Shown here: positions 34,148-45,486 of the stretch, one piece after another | Layout: each line of letters starts with the position of its first letter | How positions within the stretch are numbered: position 1 is the stretch's first letter | Assembly: GCF_022605165.1 (NCBI RefSeq) | Contig: NC_063074.1 | Span: 27,501-91,500, forward strand | Length of the DNA: 64,000 nt | Reading direction: 5' to 3' | Source of the DNA: Purpureocillium takamizusanense | Lineage: Eukaryota > Ascomycota > Sordariomycetes > Hypocreales > Ophiocordycipitaceae | The notes under the pieces: generated by a model | What the model was told of the DNA's origin: nothing | The model's input: only the letters and a program-made list of their open reading frames with translations | The model's database searches: none | Program-made: the position numbers and the translations under genes

Positions 34148-36814
34148 CTAGTCAAACATGTCCACCCCTGACGGCCGCGTCGTGCTGCTCGCCGCTCGCC
34201 TTTCTTGTCTTCGTCGGCGTCTCCTATCCTCGGCGGCCACAGACTCGGGACCCTTGTCCGGTCCGCCTGGGGACATGCTCATCGCGCTCCAGGTACCATG
34301 GCTCTCCGGGCTGCCCAAGCTCGACACAGTTTGCCCGGCGACTGGCGCAGTGCCCGACGGACCGGGCTGCCCAGAGTAGTACGCAGAGTCCTTGGCCCTC
34401 CTGCCGCCTTTTGCGAAAGCCGGGTTCGGCGGCGAGAGAGGTGCCAGTTTGTCGTCAGACGCTGCTGCTGCCGCGGCCCTCCGCTCCGCCGCTCGCTCCG
34501 CTGCGCGCTCCATTCTTCTCTGGCTCGAATCTCTCCGATAGCTTCTTCCGTAGCTTGGCGATTCAAGTCCAGAAAGGCTGCTCTCCGAGTCTCCGCGGCT
34601 TCTTGGGCCGCGAGCAGCCGCAGCTTCCTCCTCAGTCAGTCGCCGCAACGTCACGTTCCTGTCGCGATCGTCGTGCACCTTCAGCTTGACGCTGACCGGC
34701 TGGCTTTGTTGTGAGCCATATCTATCCCGTTCATCACGGTACTGGTGCCCTTCGTCTGCCGCGAGGCTCCCAGCTCGAGCTGCTGCCGCCGCCGCGGCTC
34801 TTTCACCTTCATTCCTTCGACGAGGTGATGCTCCTCGTTGCGGTGAACGACTGCCCCCTACGGACGACAGCAACGAACCCTCTGCCTCTGAGTGCAAGAC
34901 CCCGTGCGGGTCTGGGGGCATCGGAGGCATCGACACTGGGTCCATCCGCGGCCTGGAATGGTTACCTGGGCCTCCGGAAGGCGCCGGTGGAAATCCGCCA
35001 GCTGATGGCATAGGCGCCCCGTACGTTCCAGCAGCAGGTCGCGAATCCAATGATGACTCGGTGGTCTCGGAGATCTCGGTTCCTCCTCTGGCGTACCCGG
35101 TTGGTCGTCTAACGGGTGCGGGACGACGTGAACTCTTCCTCGTAGGTGACGGGTGCCCATCACCGGTGAAGCGAGAGACCTGGGTTCCCGAGCGCATGTC
35201 TTCCTCTTCCCGCATCCTGTCCTCCTGCTTCTTCGTCCGCCTATCCGCCATCTTCTTGGCAAACCAGCCCATGCCGAGTCCCGAAAGGATACCCTTGGCG
35301 AGCCCACCACCGCCTCCCCTGCCGCCGTCAACTGGGCGGCGCGATGGGCTCACATAGGATGAATAATCCGAATCCTCGAAGTCGTGACCCGATGGCCCGC
35401 GTGCGTGCATTGGTCGGGGCGTCGTGGGTCGTCGGGGGTCTCTGCTGTCAACCGCGCTTCGGGCAGCCGCCATGCCCGCTGCCATGCCGCCTCGGTTCGC
35501 CGAAGGGGGCAAAAGAGACGTTTGCGTAGCGTCTCGTGGGTCCCTCGTGTAGTCGTCGGTGACCTCACTGCTCAGCTCTGTCATCGTGGGTCCGCCTCGT
35601 CTTGATCGATATCGTCCGGGTGTCTCGGTAGAAACAGCCGAATATTCTTCGTCGCGCCTGTCGCGACGCCGGTTCATGAACCCCGATACGAGTTTTCCCG
35701 CCCCAATGGCTGCTGCTGCACCACCCAGGACCTTCATGAAGCCGCCACCGCCACCCTTCTCGGGTGGAAGCTCCGAGTACTTCTCTGTCAAATACGTACC
35801 GGAGCCGCGCCGCGAAGACATGACCTCTGGTGCTCGGCTGCGGCTGAATGAAGATCGCGATCTGCTCCGACTGCGTGAGCGGGCGCGCTCCCGATCCTTC
35901 TTGCGTCCTCGCAGCAAAGCCCAGATGCCGGCACCAGCAGCCAGAGGCCCTAGCCACTTCGACCATCCGCCCTTGTGATGCTTGGGGTCGGCATCGGAGA
36001 AGAATTCGGACTCTGTGATGCGAATTCGACCCCCTTCAGACCTGGCCCCACCCATGTAAAGCTCGCGGCGACCCGCGGACCTCCAGCTGAGGATGAAGTA
36101 GACGATGAGAAGAAAGGTCATCCACAGCGTATAAAGGATGAAAAGATATTTGGGTGAGCCGTAGAGGGTAAGGCCCAAAGGCACCTGGACGATGCCGAGG
36201 AGGGCAATGGCACGCCCAGACCATTGATGAATCATGATGCGAAGCGATCGGAGCTTGGTGATATGGCGCACGAGTCGGCCGCCGATGAGTTGGAGGATGA
36301 ACATGACGAAAATGGCCACGCCGATGCCATGGTGTGGGTTGGTCAGGTTGCGCTCTGGGCCGACGGCGAAGAATCCCAGGATGAAGACAACGAGGACCAT
36401 CAAGCCGGCAAAGACATGTATCTGCGCGTGATACGCGATTGCGTAGCCCGGTCGACTCGAGTAGAAGCGCGCCATCATGACGGACACGGGAACGAGGAGG
36501 AGGAAGACAATAGCTGCCATGATGCCGTGCGCAAGAACAATGCGGTGGTACTGGTCCAGGGTTCTGAATCTGTTTGCCATGCCTGAGAGGAGGGTTAGGT
36601 CTGGGGTTTGTGACGCGGGCAGACAAGCAGCAGCAATGGGTTCTTGGGCGCCCGACTAACCGTTATACCGCATGGTGTCAAAGTTGAGCCCTTGTAAGTT
36701 GGGCAGCAGGAAGCTGTTCTTGGTGAAATCCCATGTGCCATCACCGACGCTCATCGTGTTGGAGTCGTAGCTCGCGGCGCCGGGCGCCGAGAGCTCGTCG
36801 GGAGTCGGCGCCAT
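34148..36814 (-). CDS. Cytochrome b561-type membrane protein with long disordered C-terminal tail
   Basis: Two exons, 36814-36661 and 36582-34148, across a 78-bp intron; 862 residues. The first exon (starting MAPTPDELSAPG) ends MRYNG and is needed for the true N-terminus. Five or so helices lie between residues 64 and 218. Conserved His residues are present in VLAHGIMAA, YHAQIHVF, NPHHGIG and MIHQWSGR, the heme-coordinating pattern of cytochrome b561/ferric-reductase-like domains, so transmembrane electron transfer is likely. No DOMON domain precedes it. The remaining 640 residues are low-complexity: an RS repeat (RARSRSRSRSRSS), Gly-rich GGGGGF/GGGRGGGGG segments that resemble short membrane-associated turns, and many Ser/Pro/Arg blocks. 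The tail probably faces the cytosol. Substrate and acceptor are unknown. It is tandem with GPI13. Confidence 0.85.
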
Positions 36815-37599
36815 GACGGCGACGACTTGGCCGGTTGTGTTTCAGCCCGGCCTATTCTTGGGATACTGTTCGCGACGGGGAATATTGATTGATTCGGTGC
36901 GTCTCCCCGTAGAGCTGATGGTCCGAGTGGCTCGCCGACTGGAATGCGGCTCGGAGTCGGTCTCGTTGGAATGCGGCCGCGTCGACGCCGTGCGATCGAG
37001 GATGGGCGTGGCCGCTGTTTGTGGAACTAAGTAATGTAGTGTTTGGACACGGATAGACCCGCTGGCGTCCCGTTTCCAAAGTTTACGTCGGAATGTGCCG
37101 ATTCCAGAGGAGGAGGGGGAGGAATCGCGGTGTAGTTTGCCAAGTCTGAGAAACAGATGCAAAATATCTTCAGGGGAAGATGTTTTCCGGCTGCGCCTGT
37201 GAGACGTATGACGAATCCCGCCAGCCGACAGCTGGAGGCAGGTGGTGCTGGGTCGTCGCTGCTCCTCCAAACGCTGAGGTGCTGTGCTGATCTAACTGCA
37301 ATGGCGTGGTTGCGCGGGGTGACGAGCTAGACCCTGGTCGACCCACCAATGGTGACGCCCGCGGCTTGTGGGGCCCTATTGTGCGCTGGCAAGGGCACCG
37401 CCAGCCGAAACGGGCAATTGTCGATTTGGCTAAGTCAGCACATGATGTTCAGACAGTTGACACTGAACTACCCGGCGCCTCTAATTTTCCCAACTTATTG
37501 TATCTATATTATCCTGCCCTGTGTTCAAGCCATTGTGGCGTGGTGGTGGAGGTGGCCGTTCAGTTTTTATTACAGCAAGGTATTTGCTTTCTTCTAGTT
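36815..37599. other. b561-gene promoter / O-methyltransferase 3' region
   Basis: Between two minus-strand genes; the part adjoining 36815 should carry the b561-type gene promoter. No domain-bearing frame; the 36842-37270 minus frame is arginine- and serine-rich noise. Confidence 0.5.
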
Positions 37600-39028
37600 T
37601 CACACCGTCTTTCGACACTCAATTACCGCAACGTCCGACCCGGGCGCTGGATGCGCCGTCACAATCGCCAGCCCTGCTCGAGCCGCAATTTCGTGGAAGT
37701 CCTGCAGCGTCCGCTCTTTGCCTCCAATTGTCGCCATGTAAACATCTGTAGCGGCCGCCAGTGGCAGCGGCGGGTCGCTCAAGACCTGCTCTACAATGAG
37801 AACGCGGCTATCCTCGACCATGGCATCGCGAAGCCGCTGCAGGATTTCCACGCAAACATCGTCGCCATAGTCGTGGAGGCACCTTCGGATGTAATAGATG
37901 CAGGCGCCTGTGCAACTGATCAGCAGCAAAACAACAACACAAATGATGATGGCGTTGATTACTATGCTGGTGACGTACCTTTTACGGGCTGTTCGGAATG
38001 GAAATCCATAGCAACGTACTGCGCGTCTGCCAGCTCACCAGTAGCGGTCTTTTTGGCTTCGTCGACGACCGCTTGGAGATCCTCAACGACACAGCGAGCC
38101 ATGGGCAGGCCAGGCGTGGCCTTGTGAATGGCCTGCAGCGCATGACCCTTGCCGCCTCCGACGTCAACGACCAGAACCCTGTCGGGCGCCTCGTGCATCT
38201 TGTCGAGGACCCAAGCAAAGTCGTAAAACCCGATCATGGGCATTCGGCTCGCGATGGCCATCATGGCAGTCATGAAGTAAGACTTCTTCTGCGGGTCGCG
38301 ATTTGTGTGCTCCCAGACCGTGAGCTTGGGGTCACCAGCAGCAAATGCGTGCATCGTGTCGTATCGCCCCGTAGGCTCTTTGCGGCCATACTTGTCGAAG
38401 TAGGCTGGTGCCGAATGCAACGTCTTGAGGTGGTCGTCAAAGCTATTTTGCGACTTCAATCAGCCAAACACACCTAGGCTTTCATTCCCCTAATACACAC
38501 AGGCGTACTTACCCCATCATGACGAGTGCACTGAAAGGGCTAGACGAAACAAAAGGCGAGCTGGCCGGTGTCATGGTCAAGCAGTCGCCGTCAACTTGCT
38601 TCAGGACCCCGGTGGATATAAGGATACCGGTGAGACGGCCTAGGAGTTCTCGGTCAGCTCTTGTCGGGGAACTTGTATCATGATCACCTACGAATGAGGG
38701 ACACGTCTGCGTCGAGCCTTGCAGCGAGGTCTGCGATGGTAATGGTCCCGGCAGAGGCGATGATGTCAAAAGCCTTCCACCCGACGAAAAGACGGACAGC
38801 CGTGAATTGTACCATGGTTATCATGGAGGTCATGACGGGGTCCGCCGGCTTGAGATCCTTGAGCAAGGCCTCTGCTGCGTTCACGACCCGAGCGCGTTCA
38901 TCTGCGAGATCGTCGAGTGACGAAGACGTTGCGCGGACGCCTTTGGAGGTGGCATCAAGCTGCTGTGCAAGAGCGTTGAGGTCGTCCGCAAGGGACCTCG
39001 AGTCGCGGCTGGACTTGTTGATGGACAT
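37600..39028 (-). CDS. SAM-dependent O-methyltransferase (PF00891 type)
   Basis: Four exons: 39028-38692, about 38648-38513, 38442-37979 and 37907-37600, giving 414 residues in phase. Intron 1 would be only 43 bp, and its acceptor (GAG) is the least certain junction. An N-terminal helical dimerisation region includes TIADLAARLDADVSLI and LLGRLTGILISTGVL, the winged-helix segment of plant- and fungal-type O-methyltransferases. The SAM site is RVLVVDVGGGKGHALQAI in exon 3. The catalytic-base region is YYIRRCLHDYGDDVC in exon 4, where HD provides the expected His. These enzymes methylate hydroxyls on polyketides or other aromatic metabolites. An upstream in-frame ATG (39118) exists, but a TATATAAG box at 39136-39143 is too close to it, so I chose 39028. 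It is divergent from a C6 regulator. Confidence 0.88.
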
Positions 39029-39516
39029 TACGGTCTGACGATTTCGCGGATGCAATTTTACAAGAGTATTATACAAATGTTTGCGCAAGTTGGTCTGAGT
39101 CTCCAACGAGAAGCACATGGTGGTCAGACGGGCGTCTTATATACTATTGTGAACGCACGTGGTCACCTGACCGAAGTTCTGTGATGATACTCCGTGCCCG
39201 CTGTCGACATGTCCGCCCCGAACAATTCACGCCCAATAATTGACATCGACAGCGGCTGAGTGAATGGAACCGTACAGGCTCTGCCAAATCAGAATCCAGA
39301 GGCTGTCAAACGAGTTACGAGACAGTGGAGAATGGCTAACAATAGACGGCAGAGACGGGCGGGTGAGGCACGGGCTTGACAGCCCGGCCCCACTGGAGTT
39401 TTCGGAGTCGGTGACTCCGGGGCCGGACTCGGTAAATTCAAACGTTTCTCGGGGTATGCACCAATTTCCCGACCTTTTTCACAACCACCATCTCCCATCC
39501 ACTGTCGACATCCATC
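39029..39516. promoter_or_regulatory. Shared divergent promoter, O-methyltransferase / C6 regulator
   Basis: This 488-bp region separates the two start codons. A TATATAAG box reading toward the O-methyltransferase lies at 39136-39143, 108 bp before the chosen ATG. I see no equally clear TATA on the regulator side. Shared control by the adjacent C6 protein is plausible. Confidence 0.5.
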
Positions 39517-41888
39517 ATGTCGTCAAGCAATGAAAATCGCCCGGCCGAGCGACTAGACGACAGCGCGGACTTGCCCCCGCGCAAGCGCAGACGCCCTGCC
39601 ACGTCGTGCGAGGCATGTCGAACGCGCAAGGTCCGCTGCGACCAGGGCCTCCCTTGCGGGCCGTGTAAACGGTCGAGGCGTAAAGCCGACTGCGTTTACC
39701 GATCGGAGAGGAACCAAGACGGCCTTGATGCGAGACCTTCCACCAGCGTGGGAAGCGAGGTTGACGGACAGAAGACCCGAGCACGCGCTAGCACCGGCTT
39801 TCCCATGGAGAGTGAGGGCGAGTATAGCCTCGCCGCGCGAGTCGAGCGGCTCGAGCGCTTGTTGGACCGGCAACAGAGCACTCACCAGCACGCCCCGATA
39901 GAGCCCAACCCTGCGCCGCCCCCCCGACTGCTGCTGAGGAATACCGCAGAAAAGACTCGCCTCTTTGGGCGCGGTCACTGGATGTACGTCGCCCAGGCAC
40001 TGGTACGTCTCTAGAGACCCTGATCTTCATCCACAAAGCAATCCATAAGGGCTAAGGATCTGTGTGACTGGACAGCCCACCCACGGGACCTTTGACAATC
40101 ATGGTGCCGACTTTGAGCTTCGAGATGACGGTGCTGCCGTGTCAGACGTCATGGAATTGTTCGTCAAGTTGAGAGCAATGCGAACGGCGGTCAAGGCACG
40201 AGGTACCCGATTTGGAACTTGCACGGGCGACGTGCGATCAGACTTTCTGGGAACTCTCCCGTCCTGGCGTGTGATGGAGAGCCTTGTCCATTGTTGCTAC
40301 GATTTCTTCGTCCCGCTCTACGAAGCTGTGGGAGAGGACGACGATGCCGTTTGGGCTTATGCCTTTGATATGTACAAGAAGTGTGGGAGGTCTTGGATGG
40401 CTGCTGCGAAAGAGAAGTGGCCAGACTCGTTCCTGATGAAACTTGGGCTGAGGATGGCTCTTGGTGGCACCGTCACCGAGAAGGTTTTCGACGGCTTCGA
40501 CGTGCATGAAGCCTCTCAGTATTGGATCATTCTCGCCCAAAGTTGGCTTACTGGACAGCGAGAGAAAGACACCATGAACCTGGAAGGCCTGGAAATTTTT
40601 GCCTTGCTGCTCCTAGCCAAACAGGCCACGCGCCACGCGACCGGACCGACCTGGATATCCGCCGGCTCGCTCATGTCTGCCGCCATGTCCATGGGCCTGC
40701 ATCACGACCCTGCCAAGTTGGCGGGGATTTCGCCCCAGGACGCCGAGACGCGCAAGAGGTTGTGGGCGGCGACGCTCGAGCTGACCATTCAATCCCACCT
40801 CGACGCCGCGACGCCGGTCTTGATATCAGCAGACGACTTTGACACACCAGAACCGCTGCCTCCCCGGCAGGCGAGGGGAGAAGGAGACTTGCAGGGGAAG
40901 CTCTGCAAATCGTTGCCGCTCCGCCTCCGGGTGGCGCGGTTGGTGAACGGCATCAAAGGCCCGAGCTACGACGAAGCGATACTACTCGCAAAAGAGCTAC
41001 GGAACGAGTCTCGCGGCGTTGTAGCATATGCAGAAAGGCTGAGCATGCCATCGTCGGCCAACGTATTGGACGATGGTCTCCCGGGTTTCGTGGACATACT
41101 CTTCCACAGATACATCATGATGCTCCTGCAGCCGTGGATGATCAAGTCCCGGACCGACTCACGATATCACCTGGCGCGTAGAATGTGCACCGAGTCAGCA
41201 CTCGCAATTGCCTCGTACGCCTCCGACAGCCGCGGCTCGAGCACGTTGAAGCGTCTCGCAAGGGTGGGACGAGGCTTCTGGAGGGGCCCATTCGCGCTGC
41301 CGGTTGTGCTCGTGCTCTGCCTGGAGGTGTTTCTGCTGCTGGAAGAGGACGGCCCGACGAGCCGGGGCGTTGTCGTCGGCGGTCGCTTGGAAGAGCTGCG
41401 GGCGGCGTCGAGGACGCGGGTGGTCGCGGCGCTCGAGACCATCAAGGAGGGAACGCGCGGGTTCATTCGCGACGGGAGCGTCAGCCTCAAGAGCTTCAAC
41501 TTCCTGGCGGCGTTTCTTGCCCAGATCCGCGCCATTGAAGAGGGACGAGACGCGAAGAGAGCCGTCATCGAGGCACTCAGCGAGAGCCTGGAGGAATGCG
41601 CGCAGCTTGTCCGGGAGACGTATCCCTGGCTCTCGGGCAGCATGGACGAGATGGTAGCCGCGAATGACAGCAGCCAGAACGAAGAAGGGCGTCTGGACTT
41701 GAGCCCGATGCCTCTGGTGAGTTTCTCTCTTTTTTTCTCTCCTTTTTTTGGTGCCCGTCATTAGTGAGCGAGCCATTCCCGCTGCCTCGGATTGTAGGGG
41801 CAGCGATCGTTGACAAGCAAACGAGCCGCAGGACGAGTTCATGAACTGGGATATCGCCAGCATCCTCAACATGACGAGTTTCGAGTGA
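39517..41888 (+). CDS. Zn(II)2Cys6 transcription factor
   Basis: Three exons (39517-40002, 40076-41716, 41832-41888), 727 residues, all junctions phase 0. The tiny last exon encodes DEFMNWDIASILNMTSFE, an ending common in this type of fungal regulator, and supports the splice model. The zinc cluster lies near residues 31-59: C-x2-C-x6-C-x5-C-x2-C-x8-C, after the basic PPRKRRRPATS, with a coiled linker RVERLERLLDRQQ at about 107-119. The middle region (LEGLEIFALLLLAKQATRH ... RKRLWAATLELTIQSHLD) is the fungal-specific regulatory domain. The short WD.. tail may be an activation segment. Divergent to the O-methyltransferase, hence a candidate pathway-specific activator, but no core synthase gene is in the window. 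Confidence 0.92.
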
Positions 41889-41925
41889 AAAAGGACTGCT
41901 GCGGTGGGTACGTTGCAGCTGCTGG

Positions 41926-41956
<31 letters not shown>

Positions 41957-44358
41957 AGTTTGCCAGCAGATGAAGGCCAAATCCTTACGACGAGATGACC
42001 GACGCCGACACAGGCTCCGTGGCCCCCCAACCCAGTCTTGCTTTTTCGACGATGGGGATCTCGCATCGGACGATACGCTTTTGCACTGCCCATGATAGCT
42101 TTGATGGTCTTGGGAAGAGGTGTGGCGATGCGAGTGGCAGGGAAGGTGTCGTGGGATAGGTAGATTAGTACTAGTAATCGGCCTGCGCAATTTGTTGCGC
42201 GGCCCTCGTGTCATTAATGAGTCCACAAAAGCCACCCTCTGGACCCAAGTTGCCGCAGCTTGCGGGAAGGCGTCACCGAGAGTCGCATCTTGCGACCTCA
42301 TTCGGCACGTCCCACCAGAGAGCCAGGGCATTCTCCGAGGGGGCGGTACTACTGCACCACGTACTACAATATACGTACTACGTACTACTAACTTAACGTC
42401 CTTTATGCAAACCGCTCAATCATCGTACACGTAGAAGCATTTTCCCTCCTTCCTATGAAAGGTAACTTTCCGCGAGCTTTTGCACCAACGGCAACTCGAC
42501 TGTCGGCCCTCCTCCCCTGCGCCACAGACACCGACCTGTCGCGGGAGCAACTGACTAACTCGATACGTTTGCATCGAATCCCATCGCAATCAAACGCCAA
42601 GCAGCAGCTCCTCGTAACAAACACACGGGAAGCCCGCAGCATAGCATTGGGTAGGTACCCTGTGCGCATCGTCTGTTGCACAGCCTCGCCGCCCGTGCCT
42701 GACGGGAAGTGCCCGTGCCCGTGCCCACGCCACGCAGATGCACAGTAGTACTACGTGTAAGTGAGCCCTGCCCCAGCGGGAAGAGCGGGATGACGGACGG
42801 CCAGTAGAGTCGCCCATATGGGGGAAGCGAAAGGGGGCTGAGGCACGTTGCCGATGCCGATGTTCCGAGCGCGGTGGGCCCCTTCAATCCTTCCTTGTCG
42901 TTGATGGGATGCCCGTTGGCGCTCCATCATGTCGCCGAAAAGCCCCGGAGGCGGAGCAGCAGCGGAGGCGGCGACGGCGGGTGGTTGGGGGGATCGTTTT
43001 TTGATGGCGGGGCGACAGAAGAACTCTCGTTGTTGCTCTGGTAGAAGGACTTGTCATCTTCCATGGAGAGATGCTTGGCCGCCTCCCCCGGCGGCGGCAG
43101 GAGAAACATTCGCCCATGGGTATTGATGCGTGAACGTGAATGATGAACGTGATTTGAATAGAGAGACAAGGACATGCGACTCGTGATGCCTCCCGTTCGA
43201 TCAGGACATCAGGGCCGCCGTGTGACACGCCGCCGTCGCCGCCGCCGCCGCCAGCGGGGAAGACTGCCGCCCCCCAATCATCCCATGTCAGCCAGCCCAG
43301 CCAGCCCAGCCCAGCGGCCGCCCCTCACCCATCATCGTTCATCATCCCTTCTTATCCGTTTCCTGAGCCCCCAGCAAACAAAACACTTACAGCAGAAACC
43401 GCCCCTGTCCGTTCCTGTTTCGTCTGGTGAAACGGATACCTACCGCCAAGACGGCGGGTAGCAGTGTCAGCAACGCCCTGCGTCGACCGACCACTAACCT
43501 AACCAAGAAAAACATCAGCAAGCAAGCAAGCACTCTCCTAACCGCTGGCTGGCTGGCTGAGTTGCCATGCGAGCACACACACACACTGTCTCTCACACAC
43601 AGCCAGACACGCACCACACCTCTCCACCAAACCCCCCGGTCCGGTCGGCTGTCCCGTGCCGGGCGCCACAGCACTGGCATAAAGGCCGCGACCACACACG
43701 ACGCACAACAACCACCACCACCACCACACGACAACAAGGCTCAGCCTGGCCCAGAGCGCGCGAGCGCACGCACGGGGGACCCTTGGGTCCTGGCCAGACG
43801 TCCTTTCCTCATCCTCGTTTGTCGCCCACTCGTTTGCCCGTGTGCGAGCGTAGCTGTTGTCGCCCATGCATGTACGAAGCAGTACATCGTTTATACGTAC
43901 CTACCTGCCCGTGATGATGCAATACCTGTACTCGCCTAGTATGTATCGTGCAGTATCTACGAAAGGTACGACGTAGCTGCGCCTGGTCACCAAAGTCCAC
44001 ACACCCAAGCAACTGGAAGTCCACACACTCCCCTCCACCTCCCCAGCAGGGCCGTCCGTGACGTCTGTCTTCTGGTCCCCTCGTCGCGCGCGCCGGGCTG
44101 TGTGCGACCCGTCCCGTCTTATAAGTGACCCTGTGCCCCCCGCGGGCGCAGTTCTACTACGTACGGCGCCTCTTGGTTTCTTCCCCTTCCCACCCCTTTC
44201 TACCCTCTTTGTTACCACGTACTTGGTTCCCCTGTGATACCCTCACCCTTGATAACCCCCGCCGGTTTATAAAAACAACATCCTCCTTCTCTGTATATCC
44301 CCCCTCACGGCCCCCTCGCCCTCCACGCGCCCGCGCGAAACCCGAAATAAACGCAGCC
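41889..44358. other. Intergenic region upstream of the cysteine-rich tail protein gene
   Basis: 2.5 kb without a supported gene. It contains a GGCGAC repeat at about 41926-41957, a GTAC/TAGTA cluster at 42355-42395, a GCC/CCG run at 43225-43255, CTGG and CA repeats near 43550-43625, and TATA-like words TTATAA at 44118-44123 and TTTATAAA at about 44265-44272. The last 150 bases before 44359 are pyrimidine-rich and fit a leader. A 45-codon minus frame near 42930-43065 (start EDDKSFYQ) is possible but unsupported. Confidence 0.5.
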
Positions 44359-45131
44359 ATGCCCGTCGAGCAGCAGCAGATGCCTCAGGAGCCGGCCCCG
44401 ACCGCCGCCGCCGTCGCTCTCCCGACCCCGGAATCCCGGATTAGCTCCGAGCAACCGGTACGCCGCGACGACCCCAACCCTTTTTCCCATTTGCACACAC
44501 GCTCTTCTCCCCCTCCGTTGCCTACAAGTCCTTTCTCCTATGGTGCCCCCCCCCTTTTTTTTTGGCCCCGTCCAGGCGTAGTTTCTTTGGGTGGACGAGC
44601 TGTGGGCGAGCGGGCAGGCGCGTGGGACGGGTCGGTCGGCTGGCTGGAGGGTAAAAAAACGTCACCGGCCGGAGTCCCCGGCGGCGCCCCGATAACCGGC
44701 ATCAACCGCAACCCCCCCCGGCGAGAGCGACACCATTTTTCTCACAAAGAAATGCCGATTCTTGGCTCCATTTTCGTTCTTCTTCAGCGAAGGAGGTATC
44801 AGCGTCGATTACTAACTGGTTTCATGTTACTTCCCATGCATAGCGTCCCACCGAGCCCATGAAGGCCGACGACTCGATGCGCCTGCGCGGCGGCGGCGAC
44901 GGCGAGGTGAGTCTCTTCCCTTTCGACTTGCACCCCCCTCCCGCTCCGACCGCGCCGCGAAAACGAAACGCCCGTACACAAACAACCGAAAGAAGAAAAC
45001 CCCTTTTCGTCGCGACACGCTGCAAAAAAGAGAGACAACTGACAGTTTTCTTGTGAAACTTTGAACAGGCCGTCTGCTGTGGCCTGTGCGCGGGCCTGTG
45101 CTGCTTCGAGTGCCTCGAGTGCTGCTGCTGA
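44359..45131 (+). CDS. Small cysteine-rich tail protein, CYSTM-like (74 residues)
   Basis: Three exons: 44359-44457, 44844-44906 and 45069-45131, each a whole number of codons, with introns of 386 and 162 bp. The product has 74 residues: a Pro/Gln/Ala-rich disordered N-terminus, then MRLRGGGDGE, then a terminal AVCCGLCAGLCCFECLECCC with nine cysteines in twenty residues. A short hydrophobic, Cys-packed C-terminus after a polar, disordered N-terminus is the layout of CYSTM (cysteine-rich transmembrane module) proteins, which are tail-anchored or palmitoylated and linked to stress tolerance. The GT donors and AG acceptors are clear: CCG|GTACGC, ATAG|CGTCCC, GAG|GTGAGT, ACAG|GCCGTC. The RLRGG string equals the ubiquitin C-terminal motif but sits internally. 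It converges on the HeLo gene with 355 bp between stops. Confidence 0.82.
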
Positions 45132-45486
45132 GCGAGCGCGTGCGAGACTCCCGACTGAAGACGACGATCGATGGCGGCAACGACGACGACGACGACGACG
45201 AGAAGGAGCTGTGCCTCTGTGTGTATGTGTGGGGGGGGGGGATCACGGACGACCTAGTTAGTTGGGTTCCCCGACGTGCTGACCTGGCGGTGCGCATGGC
45301 GTTGGTGATACGATGGCGGAGATTTGACGGCGTGAGAGAGGCTACAACAGAGAGGGGATTGCACCAATATAATTACTTTTTTTTTTTGCCACGACTGATC
45401 CCTACGTATATCGATCTGACTATGCGGGTGATGGACGCATGCTGATCTCTTAGACGGGGAGGACCCCCCCAAGCTCGCTCGCAATT
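45132..45486. other. Convergent intergenic region
   Basis: Between stop codons of the CYSTM-like gene and the HeLo gene. Contains a GAC run at 45182-45200, a G run at 45230-45241 and a T run near 45378-45387. No gene. Confidence 0.5.

Noticed and set aside
42927..43175. 82-codon minus-strand frame ending LLLRLRGFSAT
   Set aside because: The RLRG string recalled the CYSTM-like protein, but there is no cysteine tail, no intron structure and no other support.
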